From NCBI RefSeq assembly GCF_020886315.1, contig NZ_AP025226.1, positions 2,382,001 to 2,446,000 of the forward strand: a stretch of DNA of 64,000 nt, in the 5' to 3' direction. The stretch comes from Saccharolobus caldissimus. Lineage in GTDB: Archaea; Thermoproteota; Thermoprotei_A; Sulfolobales; Sulfolobaceae. Positions 8,229-16,942 of this stretch are shown here, in pieces; the first letter of the stretch is position 1, and each line of letters opens with the position of its first letter. The notes under the pieces were generated by a model. The model was not told the origin of the DNA and searched no databases. It saw only the letters and a list, made by a program, of their open reading frames with translations. The translations under genes were made by a program, and so were the position numbers.

Positions 8229-9024
8229 GATAGTGTCGTCATTAGGGTATAAATTCTTGTATTACGAGTATTACTTATGGGTAGGAAGCCTGTATTTAGG
8301 CAAGACTTAACTTGTCCTTCTTGTGGTAGTCATCATGTTGTTAAGTGTGGTAAGTCTTGGGGTAGGCAGAAGTTTTTGTGTAGGGATTGTGGTAAGCGTT
8401 TTTTGGGTGATGCTTCTAGGCATCATTATCATAAGAGGGTTAAGGAGGAGGCTTTAAGAATGTATGCTAATGGTATGAGTATGAGGGCTATTTCTAGGGT
8501 TCTTAACGTACCTTTGGGTACTGTTTTCACTTGGGTTAAGCGTTATGGTGGGAGGAAGTATGAGAAGCTAGTTGACTTATGGAATAAGGCTAAAGAGTTT
8601 GTTAAGGGTAAGGTTGTTACTAAGGTTGTTGATGAGATGTGGACGTACTTGTACAGAAACACTAGGGCTTTCTACAAGTGGGTCTTCACTTGTTACGTTT
8701 TCACGAGTCTTGGACTCTACCTAGTTTACTCTGTTGGTGATAGGGATGAGAATACTTTCAGTGAGATTAAAATGTACTTACCGGATGAGGGTAGGTGGGT
8801 GAGTGATGATTACAACGTTTACTTTTGGTTAAAGGATCACACGATTGTCTCACCCGTTAACCCCAACGAGGGGCTACATTCCTCACTAAGGGATAGGCTT
8901 GTACGCTTTAAGAGGGCAACAAAGGCAGTGAATAGGAGCATAAGCATGATAAAGTACTCCATAGCACTAGTCTTATGGGAGAGAAGACTAATCCCAGAAT
9001 TTATACCCTAATGACGACACTATC
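8229..9024 (+). mobile_element. ISC796-type IS1-family element, copy 1
   Basis: The element is exactly 796 bp, with identical 28-bp terminal inverted repeats beginning GATAGTGTCGTCATTAGGGT, and an 8-bp target duplication AGTGTGGA at 8221-8228 and 9025-9032. Length, single transposase gene and 8-bp duplication fit ISC796 of the IS1 family. It is inserted in the left terminal repeat of the IS6-type element. A second copy at 44058-44853 differs by only one silent change that I noticed, so both moved recently. Confidence 0.9.
8277..9011 (+). CDS. IS1-family transposase of ISC796
   Basis: The 244-residue protein starts with a zinc-binding CPSCGSHHVVKCGK...CRDCGKRF module (four Cys), followed by a helix-turn-helix (ALRMYANGMSMRAISRVLNV, then TVFTWVKRYG). 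The DDE core has VVDEMWTYL (Asp), LYLVYSVGDRDENTF, and a His/Glu region VNPNEGLHSSLRDRL as in single-frame archaeal IS1 transposases. It is complete in both copies and presumably active. The codon usage is strikingly T/G-rich compared with neighbouring genes. Confidence 0.9.
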   Translation: MGRKPVFRQDLTCPSCGSHHVVKCGKSWGRQKFLCRDCGKRFLGDASRHHYHKRVKEEALRMYANGMSMRAISRVLNVPLGTVFTWVKRYGGRKYEKLVDLWNKAKEFVKGKVVTKVVDEMWTYLYRNTRAFYKWVFTCYVFTSLGLYLVYSVGDRDENTFSEIKMYLPDEGRWVSDDYNVYFWLKDHTIVSPVNPNEGLHSSLRDRLVRFKRATKAVNRSISMIKYSIALVLWERRLIPEFIP

Positions 9025-9854
9025 AGTGTGGACAACAATTTCATTCATTTGAAATATTTACATTTATTATCACCCCCTGTCCAGTAAATACACTGGAGTG
9101 TAAAGTAGGTTGTATATTAAGAAGAACGTTGAGAGCCAACGGGTAATCGTGAATCTATTTGAATTCCATGGGAAGTGCTTGTCCATTGATGATATCCTAT
9201 GTTTTGTTGTTCTGAATCCTTGTTCTGCGTAATCCCTTTCCTCAAATGTCACCTTTTCATGATTAACATTATACCAGTTGAAAGCATTATATATTGACGC
9301 CCCATCATGCAAGTAAACCACTTGATCAACCCTCTTGAAATACCTACTAGCCAACTCCTCAACTTCCCTCATCTTCACAAGAATAATTAAAACATGCAAA
9401 CCACTCCTCAAACTAGTAACCATGAAGAAAGGTATCCCCCTAGTCACAACATCCCTAACAACCCAAACATAATAATACTCACCCCTCACAGTAAGAACCT
9501 TAGTCTCATCAACAGCATACTTACCACTCAAGGGAACAACATACTTAACATTACTAAACTTCCTATAATCGTAGAGTAAGGTAGAGTGGGGCAAAATAGC
9601 CCTCCAAGAGGACAAACCAGCCAAATACATTGCCAAAGCAAGTGCAACCTCACTCCTAGCATAAAACCTAGGCTTAAAATTAATATACTCCATTAAGATT
9701 AGTATAATTTGGGTGAGCACGGGAACTTTCCATCTGGTTTCCATGTGCTCACCCAAATTAATTCCCGTGCTCACCCTTAATAAAAACTAATTCCCCTCAT
9801 ACAGAAAAACAATTCACATAATTTATACTAAATTAACAAAATTGTTGTCCACAC
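9025..9854 (-). mobile_element. IS6-family element whose left end is split by ISC796
   Basis: The ends read GAGTGTGGACAACAATTT and its complement AAATTGTTGTCCACACTC. The left-most bases (8220-8228) are separated from the rest by the 796-bp ISC796 and its target duplication, so the IS6-type element was there first. No clear target duplication remains outside, and different sequences flank the two ends, which points to a deletion or cointegrate resolution next to it. It cut the 5' half off the PLP-enzyme gene at 9855. Deleted relatives are at 52746-52953 and 37284-37370. Confidence 0.7.
9070..9774 (-). CDS. IS6-family DDE transposase
   Basis: The 234-residue protein is the usual IS6 size. Catalytic residues appear in order: YAVDETKVLTVRGEYYYVWV (Asp), VVYLHDGASIYNAF (Asp) and FEERDYAEQGFRTTKHRISS (Glu region), ending with the WLSTFFLIYNLLY tail. 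The first METRW lies ten residues into the longest frame, so the start could be at that internal Met. The gene is intact. An inverted repeat (GTGAGCACGGGAA / TTCCCGTGCTCAC) spans its 5' end at 9714-9776. Confidence 0.8.
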   Translation of the reverse strand: MSTGINLGEHMETRWKVPVLTQIILILMEYINFKPRFYARSEVALALAMYLAGLSSWRAILPHSTLLYDYRKFSNVKYVVPLSGKYAVDETKVLTVRGEYYYVWVVRDVVTRGIPFFMVTSLRSGLHVLIILVKMREVEELASRYFKRVDQVVYLHDGASIYNAFNWYNVNHEKVTFEERDYAEQGFRTTKHRISSMDKHFPWNSNRFTITRWLSTFFLIYNLLYTPVYLLDRG

Positions 9855-10396
9855 TCCATAGTGATGTAGTAATAGGGCTAGCTGGAACTAATAATGAGGA
9901 TATTAATAAGAGAATGTACGAGGAGAGGAAAACTTACGGTGGAATTCCAGATCCTCTAAGTGCATATTTAACGATAAGAGGTTTAAAGACTTTAGGTTTA
10001 AGAATGGAGAGGCATAATAGAAATGCTATGGAATTAGCCAAATTTCTCTCGCAGCATAAGAAGGTTAAGAAAGTTTATTACCCAGGTTTAGAGGATTTCG
10101 AATATTATAATATTGCTAAAAAAGTCTTAAGGGGCTTCGGTGGTATGTTATCTTTTGAACCAATTAGTGATTGTTCGAAAAAATTAATAAGGTCTTTAAA
10201 TATCGCAATACCAGCTCCTTCGTTAGGTGGTGTTGAGACTTTAGTTACATTGCCTAGAGAAACTAGTCATGCTTCTCTTTCAGCTGATGAGTTGAAGAGA
10301 ATGAGAATACCAGAAGGATTAGTAAGAGTTTCGGTAGGGATCGAAGATATAGAGGATCTCATTGAGGATTTTAACAATGCTTTGTCTGTTTGTTAA
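9855..10396 (+). pseudogene. Truncated cystathionine gamma-synthase/lyase-type PLP enzyme
   Basis: The frame begins inside the family-typical HSDVVIGLAGTN segment directly after the IS6-type terminal repeat and continues through GGIPDPLSAYLTIRGLKTLG, VYYPGLEDF, GFGGMLSFE, SLGGVETLV and RVSVGIEDIEDLIEDF to a normal stop. This is the C-terminal half (about 180 of roughly 380 residues) of a Cys/Met-metabolism PLP enzyme. The PLP-binding lysine, which lies just before the HSD motif in this family, and the N-terminal half are gone. The 3' half is intact, so the loss is recent. Confidence 0.85.
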
Positions 10397-10477
10397 TAGA
10401 AAAATCTTAATTAATATTTTCATAATATTAAAACATAAATTTTAAATCTAATAAGAAATATAAGGTAAATATACAGT

Positions 10478-10972
10478 TCATTTATAGGTTAGTAAGAATA
10501 GGATTACTACTAAGTATATTATGGATCCAGTGATGATCCATATCTTTTTATTATTAACTATAGCGATCTTTTTAGCTATTATTGAATCTAATGAAAAATA
10601 GTCAGAACCATATATTATGAGGAAAACATCCACTGTCATCATAAGTAAGTTAATCCCATATTCTTCCGCTCCAGTCCACGCAGCTGAAAGAAAGTATATT
10701 AAATTGGTATAAAATGCTGTAGTAGAGGCTAACCTAACTCCTAAGCCTAAAAGCAATAAAACTCCGAAGCTTATCTCGCCTATCATTACAAGTATTCCAG
10801 TTAATATGGGATGAGGAAAGGCTACAGCATATAGGAAACCCCTAATTATGGAACCTTGAGAGAAGTACAATATGGTTAAACCTACGTAATCGTTTGAATT
10901 TGGATCTAAAAACCCTGGATTAAGTAATTTATCGAATATTCCTGCATTTAGCCATATGGAAGCAGTAACCAA
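10478..10972 (-). CDS. DoxD-like membrane protein (thiosulfate:quinone oxidoreductase large-subunit family)
   Basis: The 164-residue protein opens with the DoxD-type [20 protein letters not shown] and has about four transmembrane segments ([74 protein letters not shown]). DoxD partners DoxA in thiosulfate:quinone oxidoreductase; no DoxA is in this window. No ATG is near the conserved N-terminus: a TTG at 10972 is the listed start, but a coding-like extension ([13 protein letters not shown]) suggests a slightly earlier non-ATG start. It is the last gene of a three-gene operon. Confidence 0.75.
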   Translation of the reverse strand: MVTASIWLNAGIFDKLLNPGFLDPNSNDYVGLTILYFSQGSIIRGFLYAVAFPHPILTGILVMIGEISFGVLLLLGLGVRLASTTAFYTNLIYFLSAAWTGAEEYGINLLMMTVDVFLIIYGSDYFSLDSIIAKKIAIVNNKKIWIITGSIIYLVVILFLLTYK

Positions 10973-11006
10973 TCTCAGTACGGTAAGAAATTGAGATTGT
11001 TCAATC

Positions 11007-11918
11007 TTACTGATGTATTACCACCTCGTTTAGTCTCCTAGAAATTATGTATATATAATATATTGATATACCGGATATTATAACGCCTGCTATAACTGGT
11101 GAAGCGAGGATTATGGCCTGAAGTACTCCACCAGTCCAAGTTCCTAAGATAAATGTACCGTATTTCCACGTTATACCCTTACTTAAAGGTAAAGAGGCTG
11201 AGGCTAAGTATAATAGGGAGTTAATAGCGGTTGGCGTTAAACAACAAATTCCTGCAATGGTACCTATGGAAGGAACGGAGGCTGTTAGGAATCCTCCTAC
11301 GGTATTAATGGTATATATTCTGAAGCTTTTTGGAACGGGAAAGGAGTAGAGATGATAAGATACGTAAATTAATGAAACTATATAATATGAAAGCATTAAG
11401 GATATTGAGAGGAATACATCAACTATTAATCCGAACAAGAGAATAAACGGATTTAAGATAAAGTAAAATTGACCTATTTTAATTAATGAGATACCGCTAC
11501 CCTCATAAGATATTACAGTTAGGCTAGTGAGGTAACGATCTACATTTATTCCAGGAATCAATAATAAGCCAGAAACTATTAAAAATGAAATAAAGTAAAG
11601 GGATGAGTAAATCAAGACTAAAATTCTACCTAGACTATCCCTTAATATAGCCCTTATTACGCTCCTAACTCTCATGGGTCCCCTAATTAAGATGAATCTG
11701 CTAGACTTTTTCCTATATAGAGTATATCCTAAAATTACTGACAATATCGTAGTAGAAATTGTAAAGGTTAGGAATGGATAAAGGAAGGTTATTTGTCCAG
11801 TATCCGCCAAAGGACCATACCACACTTTAAGTACTCTAATTCCGTTAACTATAATTGGTAATATAACCGTAGAGTAGAGGAAAATGAAGAAGTAAAAAAG
11901 AGGATTCATAACCTTCAT
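11007..11918 (-). CDS. Polytopic membrane protein of unknown function
   Basis: The 303-residue protein has seven or eight hydrophobic segments ([49 protein letters not shown] region; [59 protein letters not shown]). A paired Cys in a membrane segment (GICCLTPTA) is the only striking motif. It lies between the secreted beta-propeller gene (10-base gap) and the DoxD-like gene, so the three probably form one operon. It may be part of an extracytoplasmic redox or sulfur system, but this is inferred from position only. Confidence 0.6.
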   Translation of the reverse strand: MKVMNPLFYFFIFLYSTVILPIIVNGIRVLKVWYGPLADTGQITFLYPFLTFTISTTILSVILGYTLYRKKSSRFILIRGPMRVRSVIRAILRDSLGRILVLIYSSLYFISFLIVSGLLLIPGINVDRYLTSLTVISYEGSGISLIKIGQFYFILNPFILLFGLIVDVFLSISLMLSYYIVSLIYVSYHLYSFPVPKSFRIYTINTVGGFLTASVPSIGTIAGICCLTPTAINSLLYLASASLPLSKGITWKYGTFILGTWTGGVLQAIILASPVIAGVIISGISIYYIYIISRRLNEVVIHQ

Positions 11919-11928
11919 AAACTCTCAC

Positions 11929-13125
11929 CTAACAATGGAGTCCAGTAACTGGAGGTAATAATACGTTATCTACTAGGTAAGTTCCCGCTGAAGTTTGCAA
12001 CGGTAATACTATTGCCGGGGCTGTAGTTAAGGGTATCTCATAGGCTATGCTCATTGACGACAACGAAATGAGAACTATCATTCCACCAGTCTGCGGATTT
12101 CCGTGAATTACTACGTAAGCGTAATTTCCTCCTGGTGCTAATTGTATTTCACTTAGTCCAGGAGATGAAGTAGACGGTAGGGTTATATTTTCAATTATAC
12201 TGAAGCTTGAAGTTGAAATTATAACCACTTCATTTTCATTAGCTGGGGCCTCTAAGTAGTATTGACCATTAGGGGTAAATACACCTCTCTGGGGAATTAA
12301 CTTCCCCGGCATCTTAACTATTCCTAGTAATGATAAATTAGGAAGTGAGTAAAAACCTACAGAATTATTTCCTACGTATTCAACTGCTAACATAGTGCCT
12401 TGATTATTTGGGCTTAGCATATAGGGCTGTGAACCTGGAGATGCCGCTAAAACCCTTATAACCTGACCGTTAGTTGCATTAATCTCATCCACACTATTAT
12501 TAAATCTCATAGGTACAACAATGTATTGTCCGTTTGGTGCCCACCTAATATCGCACGGATAATAAGTCCTACCTGTTGGAGAAACAAAAGTATCCTTCCA
12601 GACCACTTGAAGAGTTTGAACATTAATTACCTCTACTACCCCTGAAGGACCATCAGCTACAGCTACATATTGCATATTTGGTGAGTAATCAATCCCTATA
12701 AATCCTATAGAATTACCAACTTGAAAAGACTTTATTACCTTCATTGTTGACGTATTTACTGCATAAACAGTTCCGTTGTTTAAGGGCATGAAAACAACGT
12801 CCCCTAATTTAATCATTGAGTTATATGGTAATTGCTCCCAGAAGTATACTTGGTCTGGAGTATTTAATGAGATATTTACAACGTGCTGGAATCCGAGAAA
12901 GCTAGAAGAAGGTGAAAATGGATTAAGTACCATTGAAATACCCTTTTGTGTAAACACTAATAAGTAAAAGCTTTGTGATGGGGTTATTGTCGTAGTAGGT
13001 TTAGTCAATACTGAAGTCGTCGTAGTAGTAGGCGTCGTAGTAGGTCTTAACATTAAATATGCAGCACCGAAACCTATAGCTAATATAACAACAAATCCCG
13101 CCAAGAGTATTAACTTATAATTCAT
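11929..13125 (-). CDS. Secreted YncE-like beta-propeller protein
   Basis: Residues 1-26 of 398 form a signal anchor ([20 protein letters not shown]) followed by a Thr/Pro-rich linker typical of exported Sulfolobales proteins. The rest has repeated beta-propeller blades: [73 protein letters not shown] and [20 protein letters not shown], with [14 protein letters not shown] turns as in YVTN/YncE proteins. It probably works outside the membrane with the two membrane proteins downstream. The C-terminus ends in a Cys. Confidence 0.7.
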   Translation of the reverse strand: MNYKLILLAGFVVILAIGFGAAYLMLRPTTTPTTTTTSVLTKPTTTITPSQSFYLLVFTQKGISMVLNPFSPSSSFLGFQHVVNISLNTPDQVYFWEQLPYNSMIKLGDVVFMPLNNGTVYAVNTSTMKVIKSFQVGNSIGFIGIDYSPNMQYVAVADGPSGVVEVINVQTLQVVWKDTFVSPTGRTYYPCDIRWAPNGQYIVVPMRFNNSVDEINATNGQVIRVLAASPGSQPYMLSPNNQGTMLAVEYVGNNSVGFYSLPNLSLLGIVKMPGKLIPQRGVFTPNGQYYLEAPANENEVVIISTSSFSIIENITLPSTSSPGLSEIQLAPGGNYAYVVIHGNPQTGGMIVLISLSSMSIAYEIPLTTAPAIVLPLQTSAGTYLVDNVLLPPVTGLHC

Positions 13126-13205
13126 AATTGATGTTACTTAAATAGCGTATAAAAAGCTAATCTATTTTTAAACCCTTTTTTCCATTCATGTGATAATTAC
13201 TTAAT

Positions 13206-14165
13206 TTAATGCTTTAAGTAGTACACGTTTATTATTCCGTTAAAATCGGTAAGCATATTCACGGCATCATCATCGTAAAGTTTTACATTACCATAATCTA
13301 GCCTGGCAGAAATTAATCTATCGTTGTCTACTACTGCCGTAAGTAACCATCCCCTTCCCTCTGGAGAGGCTACAATTAAGGTTAGCCCTTCACCGCATAA
13401 TAAATCTGGTGTAAATTTATCAACCTTCTCTTGTCTTATAATCTTATCGAAATAAATGTACAGTTTAGCTATTTCCCTCTCATCTCTTATCATATTCCTT
13501 ATGTCCTCAAGTTGTAAATTATTTTCTTGACCTCTCCTACCACAAATGAAGATGAAAGAAGCGTAATCTCCCCTATTTATTACCTCATATCTGCAATTAA
13601 AAACCCTTGCCACTTCTGGTAGGGTATAAAGTATTGCGGCTGGATGATCTACTAAAACCTCTATAGCCTCAAATGGTTTAGCGTTCAGAATAGCCTTCTT
13701 AGCCTCAATTTCCGGTATCGGGCACGTAACTCCCCTAAGGTCTAACGTTATACTGGGTTTAGTTTTAAAGAGCTCTAATAATGATGATGAATTAACATAG
13801 ATAGAATTAACGTTAGGAACGTATTCGGAGTAATTCTCAAGGTTCTTAACTATTTTCCACGCTAATGGGGCTAATAAGGCTGAGGCTATTGGGCTACAAT
13901 TTAATGTCACATCCGCTTTCCTATTATTATTGAAGTTTATCGAAATGGAGAACTTACCGTTTTCCTCAATTATCTCAATTAAGTTCTTTTTAACCTTAAC
14001 TAGTACGTTAAATTCACTCTTTATCCATTTAATTTTAGCCTTATATCCGTAATCTAACCTCTTGACTTCTCTAAGCTGATAAATTCTCCCGTACTTTTCG
14101 ACGTTAAGTAACGGTTCTATTTTCTCGATCTTCAGTTTAGCCGTCATCTTAACCTTACTTATCAT
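13206..14165 (-). CDS. TusA-domain sulfur-carrier protein with extra N- and C-terminal domains
   Basis: A TusA domain lies at about residues 138-210 of 319: [20 protein letters not shown] with the catalytic Cys in CPIPE, then [20 protein letters not shown] and a C-terminal strand. Residues 1-135 and 220-319 are not recognised; the first holds a conserved-looking [15 protein letters not shown]. TusA proteins carry sulfur as a persulfide on this Cys. The gene diverges from the small TusA-like gene at 14306, and a shared 140-base promoter region lies between. A three-part TusA protein of this size is unusual. Confidence 0.7.
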   Translation of the reverse strand: MISKVKMTAKLKIEKIEPLLNVEKYGRIYQLREVKRLDYGYKAKIKWIKSEFNVLVKVKKNLIEIIEENGKFSISINFNNNRKADVTLNCSPIASALLAPLAWKIVKNLENYSEYVPNVNSIYVNSSSLLELFKTKPSITLDLRGVTCPIPEIEAKKAILNAKPFEAIEVLVDHPAAILYTLPEVARVFNCRYEVINRGDYASFIFICGRRGQENNLQLEDIRNMIRDEREIAKLYIYFDKIIRQEKVDKFTPDLLCGEGLTLIVASPEGRGWLLTAVVDNDRLISARLDYGNVKLYDDDAVNMLTDFNGIINVYYLKH

Positions 14166-14305
14166 CTCAACCTTTATACTTATTTTATAAAAATATAAAT
14201 TTTTCTGTAAAAGAGTCTTATTAATCTATTAAATAAAAAATGTTCAATTAGTGTTAGTTTGCACTCAAAAAAGATTTTATAATCCTTTTAAACTATATTA
14301 AAATA

Positions 14306-14521
14306 ATGATGAAACTGGACTTAACTGGCTTATGCTGCTCAGTTCCTCAGATGCTCGTTTACTCTAAAATTAAGAAGATGAGGAAGGGAGATACATTAGA
14401 GATAATAGTAGAGAAGGGAAGCTCACAGGAATTGGACGTTATAAGGGTACTAGAATTCTTCAAATTTAATACTAATAAAATTGAAATGGGTGATAAGTGT
14501 GTTTATTTCGTTCAAAAATGA
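14306..14521 (+). CDS. Short TusA-like protein with altered CPxP motif
   Basis: The 71-residue TusA fold (KLDLTGLCCSVPQMLVYSKI, then KKMRKGDTLEIIVEKGSSQE) keeps the Cys but has Cys-Ser-Val-Pro in place of Cys-Pro-x-Pro, preceded by another Cys. A TATA-like GATTTTATAATCC about 28 bases before the ATG suggests a leaderless transcript. It sits 93 bases before the canonical TusA gene. The altered motif suggests a carrier with a different partner or a scaffold role. Confidence 0.7.
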   Translation: MMKLDLTGLCCSVPQMLVYSKIKKMRKGDTLEIIVEKGSSQELDVIRVLEFFKFNTNKIEMGDKCVYFVQK

Positions 14522-14614
14522 ATTATTAAATTTGCGAAAAATTAGAAAAAGGGTTTATAAAGTCTTTAACCTTTTAATACGTTTATTTCCTTTATTGTAA
14601 TAGGTGTGTAAGAA

Positions 14615-14866
14615 ATGAGCGAAGAGTTAAAGTTCAGGGAGCCGGATGAGGTTTTAGATGTTAGAGGAGAATCATGCCCAGTACCGGAAATGATGGCGAG
14701 TAAAAAGCTAAAGAAGATGAAAGCTGGGCAGATATTGGAAGTATTAACAGATCATCAGCCTGCAGTAGATGTAACCTTACCCTCATTATGCAAATCCCAT
14801 GGATATCCCTTTACTGTAATAAAAGATGGAGACGTGTATAGGTTTAGGATACTAAAGGTGAGCTAA
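14615..14866 (+). CDS. tusA: TusA-family sulfur carrier
   Basis: This canonical 83-residue TusA has [20 protein letters not shown] with the persulfide-forming Cys, then [20 protein letters not shown] and a C-terminal [10 protein letters not shown] strand. It is the first gene of a tight operon: its stop overlaps the ATG of the YeeE/YedE transporter by one base, and two more genes follow. A GGTG-type Shine-Dalgarno sequence (TAGGTGTG) lies about 8 bases before the ATG. In sulfur-oxidising archaea TusA passes sulfane sulfur between DsrE-type proteins and the heterodisulfide-reductase-like oxidation system; no hdr genes are in this window. Confidence 0.85.
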   Translation: MSEELKFREPDEVLDVRGESCPVPEMMASKKLKKMKAGQILEVLTDHQPAVDVTLPSLCKSHGYPFTVIKDGDVYRFRILKVS

Positions 14867-16092
14867 TGCCCCCTATGGTATTACAACCCGTTTTTTCTTA
14901 TGGTTGGCCAATAGTTTACGCAGTTTTTGCCTTATCTGGTTTTATTTTAGGTTGGGCAGCACAGAGAGGTAACTATTGTTTCGTAAACGCTATGACGTCA
15001 ATATTTACAATTAGAAGTTTCGAGAGATTCGGAGCATTACTCTTACTATTCGGCTTATCAGCCTTAGGATCTGGAATACTAGTGGGATTAGGCATGATAC
15101 CAGCCAGTGATCAGTATTATTTCAATTATTTCGCTGGCTGGTACATTTTAGTAGGTTCTTTCATTTTCGGCTTTGGTGCAGCTTTAGCAGGCGGTTGTAA
15201 TTTATCAATGTTATATAGGGCAGCTTCGGGTTACGTTCAAAACTGGATAGAGCTTTTCGGAATGATGATAGGCACTTACATATTCGCCATAGGAATATGG
15301 CCATTTCAATTGTACACTATGGAAAAAGGCATATTATCTACAACTCAAGGAGGTTACATTGAATATTTACCATTCTTAATATTCCATAACGTATCAGCTC
15401 CCTCAGTCTTAATAACTACGTTAATACTTTCAATACCCCTAATAGCCTTGGGAATTTACCTTCAACAATACACTAAAAGGAAATGGAGTAGGGCATCTGC
15501 AAGTTTTATTCCGGGAATGCCAATAAAGGCCTATGGAGGAAATTTACCCTCACCTACTACTACTAAGCCAGTTAAATTAAGTAGCGAAGTTAAGGACTTA
15601 ATACTCTTAAGGAAACCTTACGGTACGAACTTAACTACTGTGATTTTAGCTTTAGACATGTTATTAGTCTTCATAGTGGGGGCTGGTTATACCTTTAACT
15701 ATTTAGTAATAACTTCCTCAGACGGAGGCAGGTTCTTCGAATACATATTAATGTTAGCCGGACAGAATCTATTTTTAACTACCCCATGGTTTAACGATTC
15801 ATTACCAATTGTTGACCCAAGTGTTTTAATGGTAGTAATGTTATGTATAGGTGCCTTTACCGCTTCTTACCTAAGTGGTGACTTTAAAATAAGGATACCG
15901 AGAGAGAAGAAAAGGCTATTAATAGGGTTTTTAGGAGGAATATTAGTAGGCATTGGAGTTAGGATGGCCTTAGGATGTAACGTAGGGTTAATGTGGACCA
16001 ACTTCGCCCAATTAGGATACGATGGAATAATATTCCTATTCGGGATGCTAGGAGGAGTTTACTTAGCTGTAAAGGTTCAGGAGAGGTTATGA
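14866..16092 (+). CDS. YeeE/YedE-family sulfur-compound transporter
   Basis: The 408-residue protein has about ten transmembrane segments and two halves, each with the family signature: QRGNYCFVNAMTSIF and FGAALAGGCNLSMLYRAASG in the N-terminal half, and VRMALGCNVGLMWTNFAQLG in the C-terminal half. The Gly-Cys-Asn motifs hold the Cys residues that, in the bacterial thiosulfate channel YeeE, line the path. The gene overlaps tusA by one base, the same pairing as in bacterial yeeE-yeeD (YeeD being TusA-like). It most likely imports thiosulfate or another sulfur compound for the TusA relay. Confidence 0.85.
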   Translation: MPPMVLQPVFSYGWPIVYAVFALSGFILGWAAQRGNYCFVNAMTSIFTIRSFERFGALLLLFGLSALGSGILVGLGMIPASDQYYFNYFAGWYILVGSFIFGFGAALAGGCNLSMLYRAASGYVQNWIELFGMMIGTYIFAIGIWPFQLYTMEKGILSTTQGGYIEYLPFLIFHNVSAPSVLITTLILSIPLIALGIYLQQYTKRKWSRASASFIPGMPIKAYGGNLPSPTTTKPVKLSSEVKDLILLRKPYGTNLTTVILALDMLLVFIVGAGYTFNYLVITSSDGGRFFEYILMLAGQNLFLTTPWFNDSLPIVDPSVLMVVMLCIGAFTASYLSGDFKIRIPREKKRLLIGFLGGILVGIGVRMALGCNVGLMWTNFAQLGYDGIIFLFGMLGGVYLAVKVQERL

Positions 16093-16095
16093 AAT

Positions 16096-16557
16096 ATGCA
16101 AACCGTATATATTAGGAGACTTTTAGCCCCAATAATACTTTCTTTATTTGCAATAGGATGGTATAAATTCAGTGAGATATATTTGGTAAATTCCGATAAC
16201 ATGGCATTATCTCACGGAAACTACGCAGTATATGTAACACCTCAGCAATTGGAAGGTTACTTAACAGCAACTTTATGGATATGTTACTTCCTAGTCTTCG
16301 TAGGCCTATCTCTCTTCTGGTACAATTTAGTTAAAATAGTTGCCCAATTGGAAAACGCCAAATCCTCTTTCGGAATAGTTGATGTGATATCTCCCATAGT
16401 CATAGCCCTAGAGATAATAGCCCTATTCGTTTGGGGAAATTCAATAATAACAAACATAGACATTAAATTAGCCGGCTACGCTTCAGTGTGTTCATGCCTA
16501 ATGTGGTTCTGGTACTCTCTAGTAAAATACGTGAGGGTGAAAAGCCTTGTCGGATAA
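16096..16557 (+). CDS. Four-helix membrane protein of the sulfur operon
   Basis: The 153-residue protein has four predicted transmembrane segments (APIILSLFAIGWYKF; ATLWICYFLVFVGLSLFWY; VISPIVIALEIIALFVWG; YASVCSCLMWFWYSLV). No family is recognised. It starts 3 bases after the transporter stop and its 3' end overlaps the DsrE-like gene by 11 bases, so it belongs to the same operon. It could be an accessory subunit of the transporter; Cys residues in helix 4 (VCSCLMW) might take part in sulfur handling. Confidence 0.6.
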   Translation: MQTVYIRRLLAPIILSLFAIGWYKFSEIYLVNSDNMALSHGNYAVYVTPQQLEGYLTATLWICYFLVFVGLSLFWYNLVKIVAQLENAKSSFGIVDVISPIVIALEIIALFVWGNSIITNIDIKLAGYASVCSCLMWFWYSLVKYVRVKSLVG

Positions 16558-16909
16558 ATACGCCTTCTTCATGATATCTGGGGATGTGGAAAAACTCTAT
16601 ATGGGCTTCATTACAGCTATAGGTTACGTATCTGCTGGCAGCAAAGTCTACATGTTCTTCACCATGGACGCGTTAAAGGCTATTACTAAAGAGGTTGAGA
16701 AAATTACCTTACCTAACGCAAAGCCGTTAAAATACTACATAGACAATCTATTTGAACTTGGGGAAGAAGATGTGGAAATAGCAGCATGTGAGTTCGGAAT
16801 GAAAGTTAAGGGCATAAAAGAAGAGGACTTATTACCTAAAGTTAAAATAAGTGGAGTATCTGAGTTTGCGTTAAAGAGCTCAGAAGCTAAGGCAGTATTA
16901 GTTTTCTGA
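16547..16909 (+). CDS. DsrE-family protein
   Basis: The 120-residue DsrE/DsrF-like fold begins KYAFFMISGDVEKLYMGFIT, has GSKVYMFFTMDALKAI, and a VEIAACEFGMKVKGIKEEDL segment with a Cys at the position used by DsrE-like and TusD-like persulfide carriers. It ends the tusA-yeeE-membrane protein operon with an 11-base overlap. It probably receives or donates sulfur with TusA in the cytoplasm. Confidence 0.8.
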   Translation: MSDKYAFFMISGDVEKLYMGFITAIGYVSAGSKVYMFFTMDALKAITKEVEKITLPNAKPLKYYIDNLFELGEEDVEIAACEFGMKVKGIKEEDLLPKVKISGVSEFALKSSEAKAVLVF

Positions 16910-16942
16910 AATCCTTATTTACCAGATTTTATAATTAAACTT

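Noticed and set aside
7984-8310. 108-codon plus-strand ORF across the left end of ISC796
   Set aside because: It runs from IS4-like DNA through a terminal repeat into ISC796; no homology and no conserved start, so it is a chance frame.
9842-10396. Start of the PLP-enzyme gene at 9842
   Set aside because: That start codon lies in the IS6-type terminal repeat; the conserved sequence begins only after 9854, so this is a truncated gene and not a complete short one.
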